From Actinobacillus minor NM305 (GTDB lineage: Bacteria; Pseudomonadota; Gammaproteobacteria; Enterobacterales; Pasteurellaceae): a DNA stretch of 64,000 nucleotides. Position numbers and translations under genes: made by a program. Location of the stretch: positions 80,754 through 144,753 of the forward strand of contig NZ_ACQL01000106.1 of NCBI RefSeq assembly GCF_000175195.1, in the 5' to 3' direction. Of the stretch, positions 48,622-58,298 are shown one piece after another (the first letter of the stretch is position 1; each line of letters opens with the position of its first letter). The notes under the pieces are model-generated. The model ran no database searches. It saw only the letters and a program-made list of their open reading frames with translations, and was not told the DNA's origin.

Positions 48622-49568
48622 GAGCGCTGTCCTCTAAAGAGTAAATAGAGGAAAATAAGTGTCCCAATAATGCCGAAGATTGTTGAAATAGGCACTTCAA
48701 AAGGTGCATTAATGACACGACCAACAATATCACAGGCGAGCATTAAATTTGCGCCAAATAAAACGACTGTCGGTAAATTTTGACGAAGTCTATCGCCGGC
48801 TAAACGAGAGATAATGTTAGGTACAACTAAGCCAATAAAGGGAATTTGCCCAATAGTAACAACAATTAATGCCGTAATCATGGCGACAATAATAAGAGCG
48901 AACCAGGTCATTTGTTGGTAATTTATCCCTAGACTTGTACTAATGTTTTGTCCTAAACCTGCAATACTGAGGCGATCAGCCATAATATAGACAAGAAATG
49001 CCAATCCAGCAGTAATCCATAGCAATTCATAACGACCAGCTAATACCCCTGAAAAATCGCCGGCAAACCAAACAGAAAGCAACTGTAAACTATCGGTTTC
49101 GTACGCAATAAAGGTCGTGATGGATTCAATGACATTGCCAAAAATAATTCCGATAAGCGGTAACATTAATTTTTGATGTGGTGGTAGATTGCGCATTAAG
49201 AACATAAAAATTGCCATGCCAATAAGTGCACATACGGTAGCAAAGGACATTTTTGCAAGTAATGGCGTAGCTGGGAAGAGCAGCGTAGCAATTAAGATAC
49301 CTAATGCTGCACTTTGACTTGCCCCAATCATACTAGGTTCAATAAAGCGGTTTTTTAAGACAATTTGTAAAACCATGCCTGCAATACTTAAGGTTGCACC
49401 CACAAGGATGATCGCAAGTGTTCTAGGCAGTCGGCTGACAAAAAAGAGTTGGGTTTGTTCTGGTTGCTGAAACAGATCAGTCCATGAAAAATCTGCTACC
49501 CCAACAGACATGCTGATGGGGCAGAGAATTAATAAAAAGAGAAAATTAAGATAAGCTAAATGACGCAT
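48618..49568 (-). CDS. iron-siderophore ABC transporter permease (first)
   Basis: A 316-residue FecCD-family permease with RLPRTLAIILVGATLSIAGMVLQ in parts and the coupling motif LGINYQQMTWFAL and GQIPFIGLVVPNIISRLAG. It begins 2 bases after the binding-protein stop and overlaps the second permease by 4 bases. Confidence 0.93.
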   Translation of the reverse strand: MRHLAYLNFLFLLILCPISMSVGVADFSWTDLFQQPEQTQLFFVSRLPRTLAIILVGATLSIAGMVLQIVLKNRFIEPSMIGASQSAALGILIATLLFPATPLLAKMSFATVCALIGMAIFMFLMRNLPPHQKLMLPLIGIIFGNVIESITTFIAYETDSLQLLSVWFAGDFSGVLAGRYELLWITAGLAFLVYIMADRLSIAGLGQNISTSLGINYQQMTWFALIIVAMITALIVVTIGQIPFIGLVVPNIISRLAGDRLRQNLPTVVLFGANLMLACDIVGRVINAPFEVPISTIFGIIGTLIFLYLLFRGQRS

Positions 49569-49570
49569 TT

Positions 49571-50479
49571 TTATTTTGAAAATGCTTGTTTGATATTGTT
49601 AAGATCTAAACGCATTTGTTCAACGCTGCCGGCTGCTAAATAAGCAGAGCTACTTAAATAGATAATGTGCCCGTTTTTCCATGCTTTTGTTTGATGAACA
49701 AGGGCGTTATCTAGCACTTCTTGTGCTGTTTTACCTTCTTCACCAATCGCAGCAGTACGATCTAACACGAATAACCAATCTGGATTGACTTTTTGTAAGT
49801 ATTCAAAAGAAACAGGTGTACCGTGGTTAGCCCCTTTTTGGTTAATATCAACTTGAGCAAGTGGAATCTCTAATGCAGAGTGAACCCAACCTAAACGACC
49901 AACATCGCCAAATGCAGACATTTTGCCTCCATTAACTAAAATGATAAGCCCGTTTCCTTTATCTTTAACGGCCGCTTTGGTTTCTGCAAGTAGAGTTTCT
50001 AATTCTGTTTTTAATTTATTAGCTTCAACTTCTTTGTTGAATAATTTACCGTAAGTTTCAATGTTATTTAAACCAGCTTGAATGGTATTAACATTACTTG
50101 GTGCAGTCATATCAATAGTTGTTGCAATGTTTTTTAACTCATCGACTTTTTTCGCCGCACGACTACCTACAATGATAAGATCGGGTTTGAGTGAGCTTAG
50201 CGCTTCAAAATTAGGTTCAAATACCGTACCAATTAACGTGGCATTCTCAGTTGCTGCTTTTAAATAAGGTAAGGTTTTGACTACATCTGGGCTCCCTGCG
50301 ACTTTAATACCTAAATGATACAATGTATCAATAGCAGCAGCTTCAAAAACAGCCACTTTGGTTGGTGTTTGAGCAATTGTTACTTCGCCACGAGCGGTTG
50401 GAATTGAAACTTCTTTTGCAAAAGAGAGGGTGCTAAGAGAAGAAGCTAGAGCTAGAGTAAGTAGTGCTTTTTTGAACAT
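49571..50479 (-). CDS. siderophore-binding periplasmic protein
   Basis: Cluster A-8 type binding protein that delivers ferric siderophore to the permeases, closest by memory to VctP, FatB or CeuE. The 302 residues have a signal peptide ending LSFAKEV, then PTKVAVFEAAAIDTLYHLG, SLKPDLIIVGSR and NPDWLFVLDRTAAIG. I start at ATG 50479 because AAGGAA lies 6 bases before it; an ATG at 50485 touches that site and is unlikely. A catecholate ligand is a guess. A Fur-like box lies upstream. Confidence 0.92.
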   Translation of the reverse strand: MFKKALLTLALASSLSTLSFAKEVSIPTARGEVTIAQTPTKVAVFEAAAIDTLYHLGIKVAGSPDVVKTLPYLKAATENATLIGTVFEPNFEALSSLKPDLIIVGSRAAKKVDELKNIATTIDMTAPSNVNTIQAGLNNIETYGKLFNKEVEANKLKTELETLLAETKAAVKDKGNGLIILVNGGKMSAFGDVGRLGWVHSALEIPLAQVDINQKGANHGTPVSFEYLQKVNPDWLFVLDRTAAIGEEGKTAQEVLDNALVHQTKAWKNGHIIYLSSSAYLAAGSVEQMRLDLNNIKQAFSK

Positions 50480-50503
50480 AATCATTTCCTTTGGTTAAGT
50501 TTT

Positions 50504-50524
50504 GTTATTGAAAATAATTCTCAA
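50504..50524 (-). promoter_or_regulatory. Fur-like box before the siderophore ABC operon
   Basis: On the minus strand TTGAGAATTATTTTCAATAAC resembles Fur sites (GAGAAT-ATTxTCA dyad). It lies about 25 bases before the first start codon. It shares the TTGAGAAT core with the box before the TonB receptor. Iron repression is inferred. Confidence 0.65.
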
Positions 50525-50587
50525 GATTGTGTTTATCTTAACTGAGAAAAATACAAATGGGAAGGGTTATTATTTAAGAAAATAAAA

Positions 50588-50631
50588 AAGCGGTTATTTT
50601 TTTGCAAAGTTTGCAAGAAAAATAACCGCTT
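50588..50631 (-). terminator. inverted USS hairpin after efp
   Basis: AAGCGGTTATTTTT and AAAAATAACCGCTT pair perfectly around TTGCAAAGTTTGCAAG, which itself is self-complementary. T-rich sequence follows on the minus strand. Confidence 0.88.
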
Positions 50632-50649
50632 AATTAACGTAAAATGAAA

Positions 50650-51216
50650 TTATTTCACACGTGAAACGTATTCGCCAGAACGAGTATCCACACGGATAAC
50701 TTCACCAATTTGTACGAATAATGGTACACGTACTACTGCACCTGTGCTTAATGTTGCAGGTTTACCGCCTGTGCCAGCTGTATCGCCTTTTAAGCCTGGA
50801 TCTGTTTCAACAACTTCTAATTCAACGAAGTTTGGTGGAGTAACTGCGATAGCAGAACCGTTCCACAAGGTGATAATACATTCTGCTTGATCAACTAACC
50901 ATTTATCGTTGTCACCTAATGCTTTGGCATCAACAGAAATTTGTTCAAATGTTTCCGGGTGCATGAAGTACCAGAAATCTTCATCTTTATATGAATAGGT
51001 GTAGTTGTAATCAACAACATCAGCTGCTTCAACAGAAGTACCTGATTTGAAGTTGATCTCTAATACTTTACCAGAGATAAGTTTACGGATTTTTGTACGG
51101 GTAAATGCTTGACCTTTACCTGGTTTTACGAATTCATTTTCAACGATAACACAAGGTTCGCCATCTTGGATGAATTTTAAACCTGGTTTGAAATCATTAG
51201 TGCTGTAACTAGCCAT
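50650..51216 (-). CDS. efp: elongation factor P
   Basis: Relieves ribosome stalling at polyproline. The 188-residue protein has three OB/KOW domains with the modified loop [12 protein letters not shown], where Lys34 is the site of beta-lysylation. GAGGAAA precedes the ATG. The modifying enzyme gene epmB lies nearby on the other strand, so the lysine pathway is expected. Confidence 0.98.
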   Translation of the reverse strand: MASYSTNDFKPGLKFIQDGEPCVIVENEFVKPGKGQAFTRTKIRKLISGKVLEINFKSGTSVEAADVVDYNYTYSYKDEDFWYFMHPETFEQISVDAKALGDNDKWLVDQAECIITLWNGSAIAVTPPNFVELEVVETDPGLKGDTAGTGGKPATLSTGAVVRVPLFVQIGEVIRVDTRSGEYVSRVK

Positions 51217-51367
51217 TGTTTCCTCAATTTATTTAACAAAAAATTAACAAAATTGAATCGCCCACTATTGGGTTTATCAAAAAGACCTATATAATACAGT
51301 AATTAGAGAAAGATCTCTAAAAATTTTTGCGATATAATCCAAAAAATCTTACACAAAAGGACACACT

Positions 51368-51940
51368 ATGAAGAAAACTATTACACTTGCCGCAATTATT
51401 GCTCTCTCATTTGCAACCATTGCAGAAGCAAAAGGAGGACGTTCCGTTTCTCGCTCAGTTTCAGGTAAACCGATTGCAGCGCAAAAAACGCAATCAATCA
51501 ATTCAAATGCACAAAAAGATGCGACATTTGATAGCACGCCTAACCGCGCGATTCCAAATCAAGCTCAAGCACAGCAAGCAACGGGGAATAACCGATTAGC
51601 AAGCTTTGCAACAGGTGCGGCGGCTGGTTATATATTAAGCGACATGTTGGCACCAACAGCAGCACAAGCTCAAACGCCATCAACAGAACAAGCAGCCGCA
51701 AGCCAAGCGGTTGAAAATCCGCAAAATATTGCAAATGCGACAACTGCAACATCAACCGTTGCGACTTTTAAAAGTATTGGTGGTCAAATTGATCCATTCT
51801 TAGTGGAGAAAACAGACGGATATCGCCGTTACTGTATTGCAGGTGTTCAATACTTAGCGCCAGCGCAAGGCGGACAAACAACGCCTATCGTGATGGTAAA
51901 CCCAAATGGTTCGCCATTAGCGTGTAATTTAGTTCAATAA
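51368..51940 (+). CDS. exported Ala/Gln-rich protein of unknown function
   Basis: No family recognised. The 190-residue protein has a signal peptide (cleavage near IAEAKG), then a low-complexity Ala/Gln/Thr-rich region (about 45-130) with a hydrophobic glycine-rich patch LASFATGAAAGYILSDMLA, and a compact C-terminal part with Cys pair YRRYCIAGVQYL and PLACNLVQ that may form a disulfide. AAAGGA precedes the ATG. It lies between efp (divergent) and epmB (41 bases on, same strand). Periplasmic or surface location is likely. Confidence 0.75.
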   Translation: MKKTITLAAIIALSFATIAEAKGGRSVSRSVSGKPIAAQKTQSINSNAQKDATFDSTPNRAIPNQAQAQQATGNNRLASFATGAAAGYILSDMLAPTAAQAQTPSTEQAAASQAVENPQNIANATTATSTVATFKSIGGQIDPFLVEKTDGYRRYCIAGVQYLAPAQGGQTTPIVMVNPNGSPLACNLVQ

Positions 51941-51981
51941 TATTACAATCCCCTCTTGAGCAAAGAGGGGAGTTTATTTCT

Positions 51982-52983
51982 ATGCAATCAATTCAACTCC
52001 AATCTTCAAAGGCACAATGGCAGCTTGATTTAGCCCAAGCATTTAATGATCCTGTCGCACTTTTAGAATATCTTGAGCTTAATCCACAAGAGTTTGAACA
52101 AGCTATCTTAGCCCGTAAATTATTTGCGATGAGAGTACCTCGTCCATTTGCTGAAAGAATGCAAAAAGGCGATAAAAATGACCCGCTTTTTCTTCAAGCA
52201 ATGACATCTTCTGCAGAATTTACCCAAGTAGAAGGGTTTACAAAAGATCCTCTGGATGAACAGCATAGTCCAGCCCCCAATATTTTGCATAAATATCATA
52301 ATCGATTGTTATTTATGGTTAAAAATAGTTGTGCAATTAATTGCCGTTATTGCTTTAGGCGTCATTTCCCTTACGAAGACGTAAAAAGTGGAAAATCCGC
52401 ATGGCAACAAAGTTTGCAATATATCGCGGAACATCCGGAAATTGAGGAAGTGATTTTGTCTGGTGGTGATCCTTTAATGGCAAAAGATGAAGAGTTAGAT
52501 TGGATTTTGACTGCATTAGAAAAAATCACGCATGTCAAAACGCTTCGAATTCATACCCGTTTGCCTGTAGTTATTCCAAATCGCATTACAGCGCAGTTAT
52601 GTTTACGATTTGCAGATTCTCGGCTGAATGTTGTTATGGTTACACATATTAACCATGCAAATGAAATCGATGCTGTTTTAGCAAATAAAATAGCTAAATT
52701 AAAACAAGCCGATGTTATTTTGCTCAATCAATCTGTGTTATTGAAAGGCGTAAATGATAGTGCAATAACATTAAAGGTCCTAAGTGATAAGTTATTTTCT
52801 ATCGGGATCTTACCTTATTATTTACATCTCTTGGATAAGGTAGAAGGGGCAAGCCACTTTTTTGTAGAAGATGAAATTGCTTTTAGCATTTATAAAGAAC
52901 TGCAGAAGATTAGTTCAGGATATTTAGTGCCTAAATTAGCTCGAGAAATCGCTAAAGAACCAAATAAAACCCTAATGGGATAA
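51982..52983 (+). CDS. epmB: EF-P (R)-beta-lysylation aminomutase EpmB
   Basis: Radical SAM lysine 2,3-aminomutase that makes (R)-beta-lysine for EpmA to attach to EF-P. The 333-residue protein has the cluster motif Cys117-Cys121-Cys124 (SCAINCRYCFRRHF) and SGGDPLM for SAM binding. It lacks the longer C-terminus of catabolic lysine aminomutases, as EpmB does. GGAG precedes the ATG. epmA is not in this window. Confidence 0.95.
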   Translation: MQSIQLQSSKAQWQLDLAQAFNDPVALLEYLELNPQEFEQAILARKLFAMRVPRPFAERMQKGDKNDPLFLQAMTSSAEFTQVEGFTKDPLDEQHSPAPNILHKYHNRLLFMVKNSCAINCRYCFRRHFPYEDVKSGKSAWQQSLQYIAEHPEIEEVILSGGDPLMAKDEELDWILTALEKITHVKTLRIHTRLPVVIPNRITAQLCLRFADSRLNVVMVTHINHANEIDAVLANKIAKLKQADVILLNQSVLLKGVNDSAITLKVLSDKLFSIGILPYYLHLLDKVEGASHFFVEDEIAFSIYKELQKISSGYLVPKLAREIAKEPNKTLMG

Positions 52984-53068
52984 ACACGGCAATCATTTTG
53001 GCATTTGCAAAAAATTACGCTAAACTAACCGCTTATCAAGCTTAAACAAACGGAAAATAGGGCGAAAA

Positions 53069-54532
53069 ATGGCTGATTATAAACCTTTATCACGTGATAC
53101 GGTCAAAGATAAACAAGTGGAGCAGATTGCTATTTCTCCACATTCTATTGAGGCAGAACAAGCTGTACTTGGTGGTATTATGCTCAATAATGAACATTGG
53201 GATAATGTCGCTGAAAGAATACAGTCAGGGGATTTTTATAATTACGCACACCGTTTGATTTTTGAGCAAATGACAGAGTTGGCACGGAGTAGCCAACCAA
53301 TTGATATTATTACACTAGATCAAGCGCTAAAAAATAAAGGTATTTTGCAAGATGTCGGCGGTTTTGCTTATCTTGCAGAATTATCTAAAAATACGCCAAG
53401 TGCAGCAAACATTCTTGCATATGCTGATATCGTAAGGGATCGTGCCGATCTTAGAAGTGTAATCAGTGCCGGAAATCAAATTGCTGAAATGGCTTATCAC
53501 ACCAAAGGCAGGAATGCGAAAGAGGTATTGGATGAAGCAGAAAGGGTTGTATTTGAGATTGCAGAAAAACGCAATACGGGCAATGAAGGCCCACAAAAAG
53601 TGGATGATATTTTGATAAATACTCTCGCTCGAATTGAGATGTTATCTAAGCAGAAAGATAATGGAGGGGTAACTGGTGTTACAACTGGCTTCACGGATTT
53701 AAACAAAAAAACAGCCGGCTTACAGCCTTCAGATCTTATTATTGTGGCAGCACGACCTTCAATGGGTAAAACTACGTTTGCCATGAATTTGTGTGAGAAT
53801 GCTTCTCTCATGGATATTGAAGACCCTAACGATCTTGATGAACAGGGCAATCCGAAGAAAAAACCGGCAAAACCTGTGCTGATTTTTAGCTTAGAGATGC
53901 CTGCTGACCAAATTATGATGCGTATGTTGGCCTCTTTATCTCGTGTAGATCAAACGAAAATCAGAACGGGACAAATTCACGATGATGAAGATTGGGCTAA
54001 AATTTCTTCAACGATGGCAATTTTGCAGAAACGTAACAACATTTATATTGATGACAGTTCAGGTTTAACACCAACTGAAGTTCGCTCAAGAGCAAGACGT
54101 GTTTACCGTGAAAATGGCGGTTTAAGTTTGATTATGGTGGACTACTTACAATTAATGAGAGCGCCGGCATTTTCAGATAACCGAACGTTAGAGATCGCTG
54201 AAATTTCTCGCTCTTTGAAGGCGTTGGCAAAAGAGTTACAGGTTCCGGTAGTTGCACTATCACAGTTAAACCGTAGCTTAGAACAACGTGCGGATAAACG
54301 TCCTGTGAACTCGGATTTACGTGAATCAGGCTCTATTGAACAAGATGCAGATTTAATTATGTTTATTTATCGTGATGAAGTTTATAACGATAATTCTGAG
54401 CTTAAAAATGTGGCAGAAATTATCATCGGTAAACAGCGTAATGGTCCAATCGGACGGGTACGTTTGACCTTCCAAGGGCAATATTCTCGATTTGATAACT
54501 ATTCTGGTGGAGCTTATGATGATGAATACTAA
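53069..54532 (+). CDS. dnaB: replicative DNA helicase DnaB
   Basis: Hexameric 5'-3' helicase of the replication fork. The 487-residue protein has the N-terminal domain with [14 protein letters not shown], the RecA-like domain with Walker [24 protein letters not shown] and the [23 protein letters not shown] arginine-finger region. No intein. A 20-residue Pro/Lys-rich insert after the Walker A helix ([15 protein letters not shown]) is notable but seen in relatives. The 3' end overlaps ycgL. Confidence 0.98.
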   Translation: MADYKPLSRDTVKDKQVEQIAISPHSIEAEQAVLGGIMLNNEHWDNVAERIQSGDFYNYAHRLIFEQMTELARSSQPIDIITLDQALKNKGILQDVGGFAYLAELSKNTPSAANILAYADIVRDRADLRSVISAGNQIAEMAYHTKGRNAKEVLDEAERVVFEIAEKRNTGNEGPQKVDDILINTLARIEMLSKQKDNGGVTGVTTGFTDLNKKTAGLQPSDLIIVAARPSMGKTTFAMNLCENASLMDIEDPNDLDEQGNPKKKPAKPVLIFSLEMPADQIMMRMLASLSRVDQTKIRTGQIHDDEDWAKISSTMAILQKRNNIYIDDSSGLTPTEVRSRARRVYRENGGLSLIMVDYLQLMRAPAFSDNRTLEIAEISRSLKALAKELQVPVVALSQLNRSLEQRADKRPVNSDLRESGSIEQDADLIMFIYRDEVYNDNSELKNVAEIIIGKQRNGPIGRVRLTFQGQYSRFDNYSGGAYDDEY

Positions 54533-54809
54533 TTTATGTGCAATTTATAAAAGCACTAAAAAGGAAGGAATGTTTTTATACGTTCCTAAACGAGAGGTCT
54601 TTGAGCAAGTTCCCGATTCTTTATTACAAATTTTTGGCAAGCCACAGTTTGTGATGCTATTTAATCTCACAGGCGAAAAGCAGCTCAAGCGGGCGAAAAA
54701 TGAAGACGTTTTGCAAGCAATCCAAACTCAAGGGTTTTATTTGCAAATGCCACCTCCGCCAGAAAATTTGCTGGAAGCTTTTTTATTACAACAAAAAAGT
54801 CAAAAATAA
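54516..54809 (+). CDS. ycgL: YcgL-domain protein
   Basis: Small DUF709/YcgL family protein of unknown role. The 97 residues show [17 protein letters not shown] and [18 protein letters not shown], the family signature. Three consecutive ATGs (54516, 54519, 54522) lie within the end of dnaB, 17 to 11 bases before its stop, in another frame, so translation is probably coupled. Confidence 0.9.
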   Translation: MMMNTNLCAIYKSTKKEGMFLYVPKREVFEQVPDSLLQIFGKPQFVMLFNLTGEKQLKRAKNEDVLQAIQTQGFYLQMPPPPENLLEAFLLQQKSQK

Positions 54810-54826
54810 AGATAAATCCCATTCAT

Positions 54827-55021
54827 TGATCTGCTCCCCAAAAGTTGGAATAAACAGCCAGCTAGATTAAGGTGCAGATTATTATGACTAAATATAACTA
54901 ATTGTTCAAACAACATGTCATCGAATTTTATTTTCAAAACGGTAAAAACTGGTTATTAACCCGTTGGTACTTTCAGCTTAACGAAACAATATTAAAACAT
55001 TGGATTAGGCAATATAGTTAA
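54827..55021 (+). pseudogene. fragment of an IS3-family (IS150-type) element
   Basis: TGATCTGCTCCCCAAAAG (from 54827) looks like the terminal repeat of IS150-group elements. From 54884 the frame reads MTKYN, stop, LFKQHVIEFYFQNGKNWLLTR, WYFQLNETILKHWIRQYS, stop: the helix-turn-helix of an OrfA transposase with a nonsense codon and no downstream part. No second end was found. Confidence 0.7.
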
Positions 55022-55109
55022 TTGTTTTGCAACGAGGGTATTTGATTTCTAAATAATCAACGGTACTCGCTTTAGCCAATAATTTATTACAATCACACAA
55101 ATATCTACA
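55005..55109 (-). pseudogene. remnant resembling the Com zinc-finger regulator of Mu-like phages
   Basis: On the minus strand CRYLCDCNKLLAKASTV, DYLEIKYPRCKTINYIA and a stop match the Com pattern CxxCNxLLAKA...IKCPRCxTIN, which activates mom translation in Mu. One zinc Cys has become Tyr (IKYPRC) and no start codon is in frame. From 55110 to 55460 no intact gene is seen; a minus-strand stretch near 55170-55310 reads KKKYKSLEERIAAAIAKLN and may be another phage scrap. Confidence 0.6.
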
Positions 55110-55465
55110 AAAATATCCACTTTATACCTTCGTTCCATAACACTTCGCTGGCTCTTGAAATACCCGCTCTGAAGGCTCTGGCTCTGTTATGGCCTATCTG
55201 TTTGGCTTTATCGACAATGTAGGGATAGATAAATATGCTTTATCATTTAGCTTTGCAATCGCAGCAGCAATTCGCTCCTCAAGAGATTTATACTTCTTTT
55301 TAAGCAGTAGGAAAGCTGTATCTGAGATTACCTGAAACTAAAAGCAACAATAGGGAAATGTCTGGCGGATTAATGCTTTTCAACTCTTAAAAGTAATTAT
55401 CTTTATATCCCTAGACTTTCAAAATTAAAAAACTAGCAAGAGATAATTTTTCAAAATAGTGGTTA

Positions 55466-55483
55466 CCCCCTTAAATGAGGGGG
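55466..55483 (-). terminator. hairpin downstream of yejM
   Basis: CCCCCT pairs with AGGGGG around TAAATG, about 40 bases past the yejM stop. T-rich sequence on the minus strand is broken, so the terminator role is tentative. Confidence 0.5.
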
Positions 55484-55523
55484 CTGTAAATTTATGAAAA
55501 CGGCAGCTTTCATGTGTGGATTA

Positions 55524-57245
55524 TTACTGTTTCATAAACTGATTACTTTGTTTAAGCATTTGGAAGAACACTGCAAGCGGTGGTTTTTCGCTTTTTATTT
55601 GCAATCCTTCCGCATTAAAGCTTTCAAGATGACCTTTTTTATCAATATGGAATTGTTCTCCATCTGGCATAATGGCGATGTTCCAGTAATGATTAGATGC
55701 CAGTAACCATAATCGATTATTTTTCTTCGTAAGATCAATTCCTTGAGCATAATCACTAGCAGGGTTTAGCACGCCAAAGAATTGGCTAAAGATCGTTGGC
55801 ATAATATCTAAATGGCTAGATAATTGCGTATAGTATTGGCTATCGCCTTGCCAATAAAACATCATTGGGACGTGAATACGAGTTTTATCAAAACTATTTT
55901 TTGTACTATTTTGCTCAGCAATATCAGCTGTAATAATCACTAATGTTTTCGTTAGTAAATTTTGGCTTTGTAGCGTTTCCCATATTTTAGTTAATTGCAT
56001 ATCAATCTCTTTCACTTCCGTTAGAGAATGTGTTTGTAAATTGAGATCAAGATAACTAAAGAATGAGCTATGTTGTTTTTCAATCCATTTTTGCCACGCC
56101 GAAACTGCTTCTTGGTTACCTTTGGTTTGAGGTAGTGGCATTTGTGCAAATAATGCTCGGCGGAATAAAGGATCGCTAAATCCGTCATGCGAGAATAAGC
56201 CAAATTGATATTGGTATTTTTTAAATGCGGTAATTAGTGGTGAAGCTGCTTTTTCACTTAAGACGGCATCAATATATCGACCACTTAAACCATAGAAAAT
56301 GCCAAGCGTACTTGCCATTTTACTATCAGCACTGGCGTAATGTTGCATAAAACGGTGCGAATGTTTTGTAATATCAAAGAGCTGCGGCATTGCTTCTGCG
56401 GTAATGACTTGATTATTTAAACCAGAAATATTGATCAACAAGACATTCACTTCCGGTGCTTTTGTCATTTGTAGGGCATTTTTCGGATAATCGAGATAAA
56501 AGGTATCTAAACGCCCGGTTTCCTCAATTTTTTGTTCTATTTTTCCGATATCAACCAAGCCATGTTTTTCTAAGAAGCTACGAGCTGTCATCGGATAAGA
56601 AAGTGGGTAGTTAGCTTTTTGAGAGGTAATCGGGCGGTTAATACTCATATCTGCCCAAGCATAAATCAGATGCGTTGCGGTAAAGCAACAGATGAAAAAT
56701 AGCGCAACATATTTCCCCAAAGTTTGGCGGTTAAAACTACGTAGTTTTTGCCAGCACCAGCGAGAATAAAGCATTTCCACTAATAAAATCAATGGCATAG
56801 GCACAAATAGCAATTGCCATTGACGAGAAAGTTCGCCATCATCCGGATTAACCAGTAAATCCCAAACCAAAGGCGAAAGGTGGAGATAAAACTGTTTGAA
56901 AACTTCAGTATCGACTAAAAGTAGTGTTTGTCCGATGGTGGCAAAAATAACGGCAAAGCCACGAAATCCACGTTCGTTCTTGATTAAGAAGCTCAAGGGG
57001 AACAAACAGAGTAGATAGAAAGCAAAAACAACGAAGCTAAAATGCCCAAATAAACTGATAAAAAAGTAAAGTTTACCTGTAAGTGTGTTAGGCCAGTCTG
57101 CGTTAAAAGCATAACGAGAGGCAATCAAAATAGATACGACAATGTTAAATAAGGCAAACCAATGACCCCATGCAATACGTTGAGAGGTTTCTTCTCGGTA
57201 TTGTCGGGTATTTGTTGGGAGTAATTGTCGTAAATAGCTCAGCAT
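55524..57245 (-). CDS. lapC: LPS assembly regulator LapC (YejM/PbgA)
   Basis: Inner-membrane protein that controls LpxC turnover with LapB and so LPS synthesis. The 573 residues have five membrane segments in the first 210 (DUF3413 domain; NTRQYREETSQRIAWGHWFALFN in parts) and a periplasmic sulfatase-like domain with VNVLLINISGLN, HYASADSKMASTLGIFYGLSGRY in parts and MMFYWQG. As in E. coli the sulfatase fold lacks several metal ligands. It begins 3 bases after yejL. Confidence 0.93.
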   Translation of the reverse strand: MLSYLRQLLPTNTRQYREETSQRIAWGHWFALFNIVVSILIASRYAFNADWPNTLTGKLYFFISLFGHFSFVVFAFYLLCLFPLSFLIKNERGFRGFAVIFATIGQTLLLVDTEVFKQFYLHLSPLVWDLLVNPDDGELSRQWQLLFVPMPLILLVEMLYSRWCWQKLRSFNRQTLGKYVALFFICCFTATHLIYAWADMSINRPITSQKANYPLSYPMTARSFLEKHGLVDIGKIEQKIEETGRLDTFYLDYPKNALQMTKAPEVNVLLINISGLNNQVITAEAMPQLFDITKHSHRFMQHYASADSKMASTLGIFYGLSGRYIDAVLSEKAASPLITAFKKYQYQFGLFSHDGFSDPLFRRALFAQMPLPQTKGNQEAVSAWQKWIEKQHSSFFSYLDLNLQTHSLTEVKEIDMQLTKIWETLQSQNLLTKTLVIITADIAEQNSTKNSFDKTRIHVPMMFYWQGDSQYYTQLSSHLDIMPTIFSQFFGVLNPASDYAQGIDLTKKNNRLWLLASNHYWNIAIMPDGEQFHIDKKGHLESFNAEGLQIKSEKPPLAVFFQMLKQSNQFMKQ

Positions 57246-57248
57246 AGA

Positions 57249-57473
57249 TTAGTTCGCAGATTTTAATGCATTTTTTAATGTGGTAGCAAAAGCCTCGGCT
57301 AAACGTTCACGTTGAGCTTGATCTTTGGCGCTATTGTGCAAAATGTTGGTAACCATATTACCCAATGCCATTAAAGAAAGATCAGCCGGTGCTTTATGCT
57401 TTTCTAATACGATGAAAAGATCTTTGAGGAGTTTGTCTAATTGTTCGTTTTTATATTTAGATTGAATTGCCAT
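57249..57473 (-). CDS. yejL: YejL-family protein (DUF1414)
   Basis: A 74-residue helical protein with VLEKHKAPADLSLMALGNMVTN, typical of YejL. Function unknown. It lies directly before yejM/lapC with a 3-base gap, the order found in enterobacteria. Confidence 0.92.
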   Translation of the reverse strand: MAIQSKYKNEQLDKLLKDLFIVLEKHKAPADLSLMALGNMVTNILHNSAKDQAQRERLAEAFATTLKNALKSAN

Positions 57474-57642
57474 ATGATTGTTTTAACGAAAGAAAATTTG
57501 CCAAATAGTAGCATATTTTTACCTAATAGAGAGCAACAAGCGGTTTAAAAACGAAAATTTTTTGCGGAAATGAGAAAAACCTGTCTAAAAATAAATTGTC
57601 ATTTGATTTTGTTCTCGCTTTTTCTTTTAAAAATGCATAAAA

Positions 57643-57656
57643 TGAACAGTCGTTCA
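57643..57656 (+). promoter_or_regulatory. likely AcrR operator
   Basis: TGAACAGTCGTTCA is an inverted repeat (TGAAC/GTTCA) about 22 bases before the regulator start and abuts the -10-like TAAAAT. Autorepression and control of acrAB are inferred. Confidence 0.6.
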
Positions 57657-57677
57657 GTTTGTCAGAATGGGGGATTC

Positions 57678-58268
57678 ATGCAGAATATATCATCCGCTAA
57701 AGATGATATGAATCGTCAAATTCTTTCTGCAACAGAAAGTTTGATTGCCGAAATCGGCATTCAAAATTTATCTATGCGAAAAATTGCAACCCAAGCCGGT
57801 ATTGCATTAGGTACACTTTATTTATATTTCAAAACGAAAGATGATTTATTGAATAAGTTAGCCTATGACCTTTTTGATCGTTTTCATTGTTATGTCACAC
57901 AAGGCTATGATGAAAATGAACCGTTTTTTAATCAATATCGCAAAATGTTTGAAAATAAATTAGCCTTTTTGCGTGATTATCCAACGGTGGCGACTAATTT
58001 GTCCCAATATCAGGCAATGTTGGGGTTTAATGAAATTATTGAAAGAACCATTGACGATGAAAATTTTATTTGGAATAAGTTTGTCCGAAAAGGGCAGCAA
58101 GCAGGTGTTATTGCAAAACTACCAGCCGAGCTACTTCATGTTTTGGGCATTGGCACTGTAATTGAACTGTGCCATTTACAGCAGGTTCTCAGGAAAGAAT
58201 ATTCCAAAGAGATTATTGAGGAAATGTTATTGCGTTCTTGGAAAGCGATTTCAACAAACCAAGAGTAA
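57678..58268 (+). CDS. acrR: TetR-family repressor AcrR
   Basis: The 196-residue protein has a TetR helix-turn-helix (about 15-60) with MRKIATQAGIALGTLYLYFKTKDDLLNKL in parts, and a helical ligand domain. I start at ATG 57678 (MQNISSAKDD) after GGGGGA; longer frames run through the operator. It lies 30 bases before acrA on the same strand, unlike the divergent E. coli arrangement, so it is autogenously controlled with the pump. The order matches the H. influenzae acrR-acrA-acrB set. Confidence 0.92.
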   Translation: MQNISSAKDDMNRQILSATESLIAEIGIQNLSMRKIATQAGIALGTLYLYFKTKDDLLNKLAYDLFDRFHCYVTQGYDENEPFFNQYRKMFENKLAFLRDYPTVATNLSQYQAMLGFNEIIERTIDDENFIWNKFVRKGQQAGVIAKLPAELLHVLGIGTVIELCHLQQVLRKEYSKEIIEEMLLRSWKAISTNQE

Positions 58269-58298
58269 TTATTTATACGATCTAATGATGGAGAAAAT

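Noticed and set aside
51540..51755. Leu-rich minus-strand frame inside the exported protein gene
   Set aside because: Produced by Gln/Ala codons read backwards; no start signal.
53776..53880. Insert after the DnaB Walker A helix as an intein or mobile insertion
   Set aside because: It is only about 20 residues, in frame and polar, with no splicing motifs.
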